This document shows, one piece after another, positions 58,423-64,000 of a stretch of 64,000 bases of DNA; the stretch's first letter is position 1; the number at the start of each line of letters is the position of its first letter. The position numbers and the translations under genes are program-made. Under the pieces are notes generated by a model, which was not told the DNA's origin, ran no database searches, and saw only the letters and a program-made list of their open reading frames with translations. Source of the DNA: Dromiciops gliroides (Eukaryota > Chordata > Mammalia > Microbiotheria > Microbiotheriidae); the NCBI RefSeq assembly GCF_019393635.1, contig NC_057862.1, positions 679,566,814-679,630,813 on the forward strand, written 5' to 3'.

Positions 58423-58573
58423 TTTTTTTTTTTTTTAAAGTGAGGCAATTGGGGTTAAGTGACTTGCCCAAGGTCACACAGCTAGGAAGTGTTAAGTGTC
58501 TGAGGCCGGATTTGAACTCAGGTCCTCCTGACTCCAGGGCTGGTGCTCTATCCACTGCGCCACCTAGCTGCCC
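58423..58573 (-). mobile_element. Marsupial tRNA-derived SINE with a perfect 16-bp TSD
   Basis: Poly-T, GTGAGGCAATTGGGG to GCGCCACCTAGCTGCC. TSD TGGATGTGTGAATCCT at 58407-58422 and 58574-58589. Confidence 0.94.
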
Positions 58574-58589
58574 TGGATGTGTGAATCCT

Positions 58590-58885
58590 GCTCCTTCAGT
58601 CCTTTGGAAGCCCCTTCCCCCATGGATGCTAGTGCCCCCTCGATGGCATCTATGTGCGTGGATGTATATGTACATATACATATATTTGAATATACGCCTA
58701 TATACCCACACATCTCCCTCAATGGAATGTAAACTCCAGAAAGAACTTTTGGTTTTCTATCTCCCCAAGTTTGGTCCAAAGGAGGCATTTACATGTTTGT
58801 TGATTGACTGACCTTACTCTGTTCGTCCTCTATTGTACTTGGCCCCATGTGAGGGGATCTTGGAGAGACTATTAAGAATATGTTA
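58590..58885. other. L2-like 3' end and unassigned sequence
   Basis: AATGTAAACTCCAGAAAGAAC...GGAGGCATTTACATGTTTGTTGATTGACTG (about 58725-58810) is an L2-type 3' end. A short ATGTATATGTACATATACATATA run lies at 58661-58685. Confidence 0.5.
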
Positions 58886-59036
58886 GGGGGGCAGCTAGGT
58901 GGCACAGTGGATAGAGCACCAGCCCTGGAGTCAGGAGGACCTGAGTTCAAATCCAGCCTCAGACACTTGACACTTACTAGCTGTGTGACCCTGGGCAAGT
59001 CACTTAACCCTCATTGCCCTGAAAAAAAAAAAAAAA
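58886..59036 (+). mobile_element. Marsupial tRNA-derived SINE
   Basis: GGGGGGCAGCTAGGTGGCAC head, A tail. Flanks GAATATGTT / GATTATGTT. Confidence 0.93.
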
Positions 59037-59045
59037 GATTATGTT

Positions 59046-60300
59046 GTCTTCATTTTCCAATTTACTCTTAATTATAACAAATATTTTATCAAATTTAAAG
59101 ATATAGTCTAACATTGATCAAACTTCCTAATATCAGTGGCAAAAATTCAGATAATTATGAATAATTATTATAGAATAATTATATTCTTATAGTGATTCTA
59201 TTGCTCCCTTTTGAACTATACTAATGGAACTACCAAAATATACCTAAACTGCGCCCCCCGAAAAATGGTTGATAATTCTGTTTGGAGTACCAGAAGGACT
59301 GTAGTATCAGCAGAGAATGTGAGATGACTCTCAGAAAAAGTAAAGAGGGAAGCCCTTATTTTAGGCCTGTGCTCTATCAAATGCCTCGGGTGTGCCCAAC
59401 TGCTACTTGGTGTCAAATGTAAGATTTTTATCCCATTCTGAATATAAACCCTCTCCTCTCTGCACTCTCCAACCCTCTGTCCTCAGCTCCAAGACAGCTG
59501 TCACCTACTTGGTGTGCAGATGCCCTCCACTGATGGAAGGGCATGGGCAAAAATCTTCCAGGAGCCGAGAGAACAAACATGAAGGGAAGGGGGATAATCT
59601 TTCCAACCCACCAGCCACAGAAACCGTTTCTCCTTCTTCAAGCAGGGATTCTTGACTTTTGCTGTAGCATCCTTCTCAGAAGAATGTTTTTAAATGCACA
59701 AAATACATAGGAACTCAACCATATTTAGAAAACCAACACAGGAAACCAACTATATTTAAATGAAATTATCAAAAAGGTTTTTTTTTTTATTTCGGACCAT
59801 ACACTCTTTCTAGCCCTGGAGGGATCAGAATGAGGATAACTAAAGGAAGGGCTTATGTGGGGAGAGAGGTAGCCATGCATAATGGATAGAGAGCTGGCCT
59901 CCAAGCCAGGAAGACCTGGGTTCAAGTCTTGCTACGTGACCCTGGGGAAATCCCTTTACTTCTGTGTCCCATATATAGCTTCCAAGACTCTAAGTTGTAG
60001 AGAAGATACATCTTGGCACTGATAGGGGGAGATCCCTCATGCTGGGCCTGTCCCTGTGAAACCACAGACCCTAACCCTATCTCTTCGCTTGGATAGCATC
60101 AAATCCATTCCTTAAACCTATACTACAAGTTTGGCACAGACTGAGAAACAAATTAATGTCCAAAAGGTCATCTCAAACACAAATGTATCCAATTGGGCAT
60201 AAGATCTCCAAGCCTCACAAATCTGGGCAATGAATTCCTCTCACCTTGTCAAATGATTAGAATGCCGCATTCCTCACCAAGAAACCATGGTTTGAATACC
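59046..60300. other. No gene seen; degenerate MIR near 59870-59960
   Basis: Mostly unassigned. At 59870-59960 AATGGATAGAGAGCTGGCCTCC...TGCTACGTGACCCTGGGG is an old plus-strand MIR. Confidence 0.45.
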
Positions 60301-61156
60301 TACAAATTAGGCACTTTATTGTCATGTTGATTCAGGCAACAAACATTTTGTGACATCAGGATTTTGTATTAAGCCACCAGGAGTTCCAAAATTCTTTTGG
60401 AATTACAAATATTGAAGGTTGGATAGGGCCGGGTGCCCCCCTAATTTATACAGATGACTTAAAGACAGTGTCATTATGACAAGTCCCAACTGAAGACAGC
60501 TCAGCCTGGGAGCCATGGTGGCTGGAATCATTTGTTGATGCATCTGGTTTGGTAGCTCCACAGTCATCTTTGAACATATTCCTGGCAGGACAATCCCATG
60601 TGAATTCTTTAATTTCAGCAAATAAACTGTAAAAGGTATATACAAAAAATTAAAAAAACTCTTGTGCACGCTAACTGCATTCTGGCAAAGAAAACGTGTC
60701 CATTACTGTACTGGCAGTATCTTGGATGTAATTCAAATACTAATGATGTATTCAACAAAGGCCTACATTGGACTGAAAGAGGGAACTTGTTACTTTGTAA
60801 GTGTAGTGAAAATTCAACCCGGCTAACAGCAGAATCAGCCAAATGTATCCCATGTCTGACACATCACAAGCGGGACATCTTTGCACTCAAGATACAAGAA
60901 TCATTGCTCAGAATGTGGGCTGCTCTATTGAAGTTTCCTCAGCAAGAAAAAAATTGAAAGCTGATTTCCAGCCTAAAAAGACACCTCAAAGCAGAGCAAA
61001 GCAAACAGGGCGATGGGCATCAAATAAAACAAGAACTGTGGCCTCACTGGGAGCATGTGAAGAGACACAAAGCAATAGAAAGCAGGCTGCGCATGTGGGC
61101 ATCGTGTGTGGTGGCCATGGCTATGGAGAGGAAAACGGAAAGGGAAACAAAGGAAA
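60301..61156 (-). other. Probable 3'UTR of the minus-strand zinc-finger gene
   Basis: Directly downstream of the stop at 61157 on the minus strand. It is free of recognised repeats, unlike its surroundings. TTTATT at 60315-60320 is a minus-strand AATAAA that could end the transcript. Inference only; short frames here (for example 60403-60669) have no family match. Confidence 0.4.
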
Positions 61157-61918
61157 TCAAGGGAAACAGCTGTCGGGGGCGCAGAAGGCCAAGAGGGGGG
61201 CCTTGGAGCAGCTGCGCATGTGCACAGTCAGGCTGCCCCTCTGCGTGAAGCTTTTCTCGCACTGGCTGCACTTATAGGGTCTGTCTCCTGTGTGGACTCT
61301 GAGGTGCTTCACCAGGTTCCCGCGGGTGCTGAACCTCTTCCCACACTGCGGACACTCGTAGGGTTTTTGTCCCGTGTGGATTCGAAGGTGAACCACGAGG
61401 CTGCCCTTCTGACTGAAGCCCGTGCCGCACGCGTCGCACTTGTAGGGCTGCTCGCCCGTGTGCACCCGCCGATGCACCGTGAGGTTGCCTCCGTTGCGGA
61501 AGCACTTGCCACAGTCCAGACACACGTAGGGCTTCTCGCCCGTGTGCATGCGCTCATGGACCGTCAGGCTCCCCTTCTGCTTGAAGGTCTTCTGACACTC
61601 GGCACATTCATAGATCTTGGGGGCGTAGCGCTCCTTAAAGTGGACGCTGAGGCTCATCTGCGCCTGGAAGGCGCTGATGCACATGTGGCATTGGCAGTGC
61701 ATCTGCATCTGCATCAGGGATGCTGGCGACACCTCCGCCACCGGCTCCGAGGAGGAGGCCGGCGCCTGCGGAGGCTTACGCTGAGCAGCCTCCGTCGTCG
61801 CCCCGGCCTCCGTGGCCCCGGCCTCGGTCACCCGGGCCTCCGTGGCCCGGGCCTCCGTCGCCTGGGCCTCCGTCGCCTCGGACTCCGTCTCCTCGGACTC
61901 CGTCTCCTCGGACTCCGT
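61157..61918 (-). CDS. C2H2 zinc-finger protein, terminal exon with acidic pentapeptide repeat
   Basis: The minus strand has an acceptor (GTGTGCTGGCCAG) ending at 61919; the exon then opens in frame for about 253 codons to the stop at 61157. Residues 1-45 are nine TE-rich five-residue units (TESEE, TEAQA, TEARA, TEAGA types), a coding 15-bp minisatellite. Residues 77-101 (CHMCISAFQAQMSLSVHF) look like a finger lacking its last histidine. Residues 103-214 are four canonical fingers with TGEKP, TGEQP, TGQKP and TGDRP linkers. Residues 215-242 end HMRSC, so the fifth finger would be C2HC. Spaced helices repeat KGSLTVH/GGNLTVH/RGNLVKH, suggesting a recurring DNA triplet code. The GC-rich, CpG-rich coding sequence contrasts with the AT-rich zinc-finger exon at 44.6 kb. 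Upstream exons were not found. I do not recognise the orthologue. The 319-codon plus-strand frame over it is a shadow. Confidence 0.78.
   Translation of the reverse strand, partial: TESEETESEETESEATEAQATEARATEARVTEAGATEAGATTEAAQRKPPQAPASSSEPVAEVSPASLMQMQMHCQCHMCISAFQAQMSLSVHFKERYAPKIYECAECQKTFKQKGSLTVHERMHTGEKPYVCLDCGKCFRNGGNLTVHRRVHTGEQPYKCDACGTGFSQKGSLVVHLRIHTGQKPYECPQCGKRFSTRGNLVKHLRVHTGDRPYKCSQCEKSFTQRGSLTVHMRSCSKAPLLAFCAPDSCFP
61784..61918 (-). repeat. Coding 15-bp minisatellite, nine units
   Basis: ACGGAGTCCGAGGAG-type units in tandem at the start of the zinc-finger exon. The first two are identical, and the rest drift to ACGGAGGCC-CGGGCC types. The unit length is a multiple of three, so copy-number change keeps frame. 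Confidence 0.85.
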
Positions 61919-62036
61919 CTGGCCAGCACACAAGACACAAGAGTCACCTCACCGTATCCTCATACCACTGCCTCTAGACCGAAAATGCCTCACAAAGGAC
62001 CCTGTAAGAAGAAAAGGGGTTCCAGTGAGATGGGGG

Positions 62037-62175
62037 GGAGGGGCGGGGCAATGAGGGTTAAGTGACTTGCCCAGGGTCACACAGCTAGTAAGTGTCAATC
62101 GTCTGAGGTCGGATTTGAACTCAGGTCCCCCTGAATCCAGGGCTGATACTTTGTCCACTGTGCCACCTACTGCCC
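62037..62175 (-). mobile_element. Marsupial tRNA-derived SINE
   Basis: GCGGGGCAATGAGGGTTAAG to GTGCCACCTACTGCCCCC, reverse orientation. It lies about 120 bp upstream of the zinc-finger exon, in its presumed intron. Confidence 0.9.
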
Positions 62176-63880
62176 CCTTCCCGTGTGATTTTTAACTGCA
62201 TGGAAGAAAGGAGACAAGGGAGTTGAGGTCCCATCCACAAAGTGGTCTCTTGATCTCTGATTTATTTCCTCCTCTTAGAAACTTGCAGCCCCCTAATGCT
62301 TACCAAGCAAGGCCTTTGGAAGTGGCCCGGGAGTCAGGGAGGGGAGTTCAAATCCAGCCTCAGACACTTAGAGCTGTGTGAGCCTGGACAAGTCCCCTCA
62401 CCTCTGTAACAAGGGGATAGTAAGAGCTGGTACCTCCCAGGGTGGTTGTGACGATTAATGGAGTTGACATTTGTAAAATGCTCTGTCATTCCTCAAGCAC
62501 TTCTGTAAATTCTCTTGTTATTGCTGCTTTTGTTGCCCACACTCACTTCCCCTCCTCTCAATGCTTCTACCTTCCCAAGCTGGACTCTCTACTCTAGCCA
62601 GGCCAACCTGTTCATTTTTCAATTTCACGGTCACAAGCCAGGCAGGAAAGCTAAGACTCTAATCCACCCCATCTCCAACAAACTCCCTGCCACAATCTAA
62701 CGATCTGTTGCTGCAGTAATTCCCCAGTACCTCACCCAGTCCAGCTGCATTTAGCCAGCTTGACCACTTCCTGGCTGGGCAACACCGGACAAGTGCTCTG
62801 GCTTCCAGGAGCCTCAGTCTCTCCCTGTGTGAAACTTGACGCCAAAAAAGCTTCTTAACAACACACCCCATAGAGCTTATTAGCATCATCACTGTTGCCC
62901 TCATCACCACCATTATCACTAAGTGCTTCCTCTCCCACCAGCTGCTGTGCTAAGGCTTGCGTAGATGTGAATAAGTACAAGCACACCGAGCAGTTGCCCA
63001 CCCTAACTCGCTGTAGTGATGAGGCAGTTGCTCTTATTCATGTTCTGGGCTATTATTTCTGCTCTGTGAGTGCGCCTGCACTGCAGCCTGCCGGTGAGAA
63101 GTTAATGCAGATCTGTCACGGGGAGTGAAATTTCCCAAATAAGATTCCTCTAGCTCAGACACCTCCCTTGTCCTGGATCTACAGAGCCTGGAGGCCCACC
63201 CAGGTTTGCCTCTGGTCCCACAGAGAAGGGAGAGTGATGCTGAAGGGGGCAAGTGACCTCTGGGTCCTTGATGTCCAGTCCTGGGACATTATTGTGAGTT
63301 CTGAGAATGAGCAGGGAGGGGGGCAGTGGCCCCTCAGAGCCAGGACAGCTGTCCAGTGCAGAGCCTCATTCAGGGTCACAGCCAGGCCCTGATGAGGGCT
63401 CCTGGGGGCAGAGTCGATGCTGACCCTTGCATGCATGAAGTCACAGGTTCAGGGGCTGCCTGCAGAAGGCAGGGAAGGGGGGCACCAGCCAGCTGTGGCG
63501 GCTCTCCCTGCAGCAGCAGCAGTACCACCAGCCCCGAGGCACCCAGGGAAGTCTACAGACACAGGCAGACAGGGGCACAGACCTGGCCTCCAAGCCCCAG
63601 TTTCTTCATCGGTAAAAATGCGGGGGTTGGACAAATGGGGATCCCCTTCAGCTCTAAGTCTACCTATCAATCAATTCACCAACACGCATGGATGAAGTGC
63701 CTACTACGGGCTGAAAGAGGAGTAAAACAGTCCCTGACCTCCAGAAGCAATGAATAGACTTGGAGTCCAGGAAAGTTGAGATCAAATCCCACCTCAGACA
63801 CTTACCAGCTGAAAGACCCTGGCCAAGAGTTTTGTCCTCTCCGTGCCTCAGTTTCCCCACCTGTAAAATAAGGCATCCTG
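62176..63880. other. Presumed intron/spacer; old MIR pieces, no exon recognised
   Basis: MIR-like pieces on the plus strand at 62325-62500 (GTTCAAATCCAGCCTCAGACAC...GTCATTCCTCAAGC), 63570-63660 (CCCCAGTTTCTTCATCGG) and 63755-63875 (CACCTCAGACACTTACCAGC...CAGTTTCCCCACCTG). Several 60-140-codon frames overlap one another without family matches. GC content rises toward the right edge. Confidence 0.45.
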
Positions 63881-63884
63881 CCAC

Positions 63885-64000
63885 GTATCCCCACGCAGCG
63901 CCGCGGCGTGATGTCACAGGGTTCTCGTGGGCGGGAGGTTACCATGGTGACACCCCTCCCGCCGCGAGGCATGACGTCACACAGGGGTCGGTTACCATGG
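63885..64000. promoter_or_regulatory. Promoter-like cluster: alternating CRE and RFX X-box motifs
   Basis: Order on the plus strand: TGATGTCA (63909-63916, CRE-like), GTTACCATGGTGAC (63938-63951, an almost ideal palindromic X-box), TGACGTCA (63972-63979, perfect palindromic CRE), GTTACCATGG (63991-64000, second X-box cut by the window end). The surroundings are CpG-rich (GCAGCGCCGCGGCG). RFX sites with CREs mark ciliary/testis-type promoters. It may drive the minus-strand zinc-finger gene, a gene to the right, or both. Confidence 0.8.

Noticed and set aside
61106-62065. 319-codon plus-strand frame
   Set aside because: Antisense shadow of the minus-strand zinc-finger exon; low-complexity translation of the repeat region.

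Overview
The window looks like a piece of a marsupial (metatherian) genome. It is full of the tRNA-derived marsupial SINE that starts GGGCAGCTAGGTGGCACAG, some copies with an RTE-like 3' tail, together with MIR, L2, L1 and RTE (BovB-type) LINE pieces and class I ERV/LTR elements. It also has vertebrate C2H2 zinc-finger exons and a 7SL RNA pseudogene. Species cannot be decided by eye. Gene density is low; most of the sequence is transposable-element fossil.

Layout. 1-1264: 3' part of a class I ERV (env relic plus 3' LTR). 1265-2431: undefined sequence, a degenerate TTAGGG-like tract, a MIR SINE and the start of an RTE fragment. 2432-26220: the main feature, a tandem provirus array on the minus strand with four ~910-bp LTRs and three ~5.27-kb internal regions sharing LTRs (LTR-int-LTR-int-LTR-int-LTR). 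It has a tRNA-Pro primer-binding site beside each downstream LTR and one 4-bp target duplication (GAAA) at the two outer ends. It sits inside the endonuclease part of an RTE LINE. Copy 1 alone carries two later insertions: an intact-ORF COX6A1 retrocopy in its LTR, and a 3,754-bp LTR element with LTRs that look identical.

26.2-35.3 kb: RTE/MIR/SINE copies, a 7SL pseudogene, and an L2 piece nested in a MIR. 35.3-36.0 kb: a CpG-rich promoter with ZNF143-like and NRF1-like motifs and a small candidate first exon with a good splice donor. 36-42.3 kb: LINE fragments, including an L1 > L2 > SINE > solo-LTR nest, and a second solo LTR. 42.5-46.6 kb: a decayed zinc-finger exon followed by its paralogue, a 13-finger terminal exon with an in-frame stop in the linker upstream of the fingers. 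46.7-60 kb: SINEs, LINE pieces, possible LTRs, simple repeats (including a ~200-bp CT tract) and a hAT-like MITE. 60.3-61.9 kb, minus strand: a GC-rich terminal exon of a second zinc-finger gene with a nine-unit acidic pentapeptide repeat. The right edge (63.9-64.0 kb) has alternating CRE and RFX X-box motifs, as in a ciliary or testis promoter.

The genes do not form an operon or pathway. The likely host genes are two unrelated C2H2 zinc-finger loci, an orphan promoter/exon at 35.6 kb, and a potentially translatable COX6A1 retrocopy.
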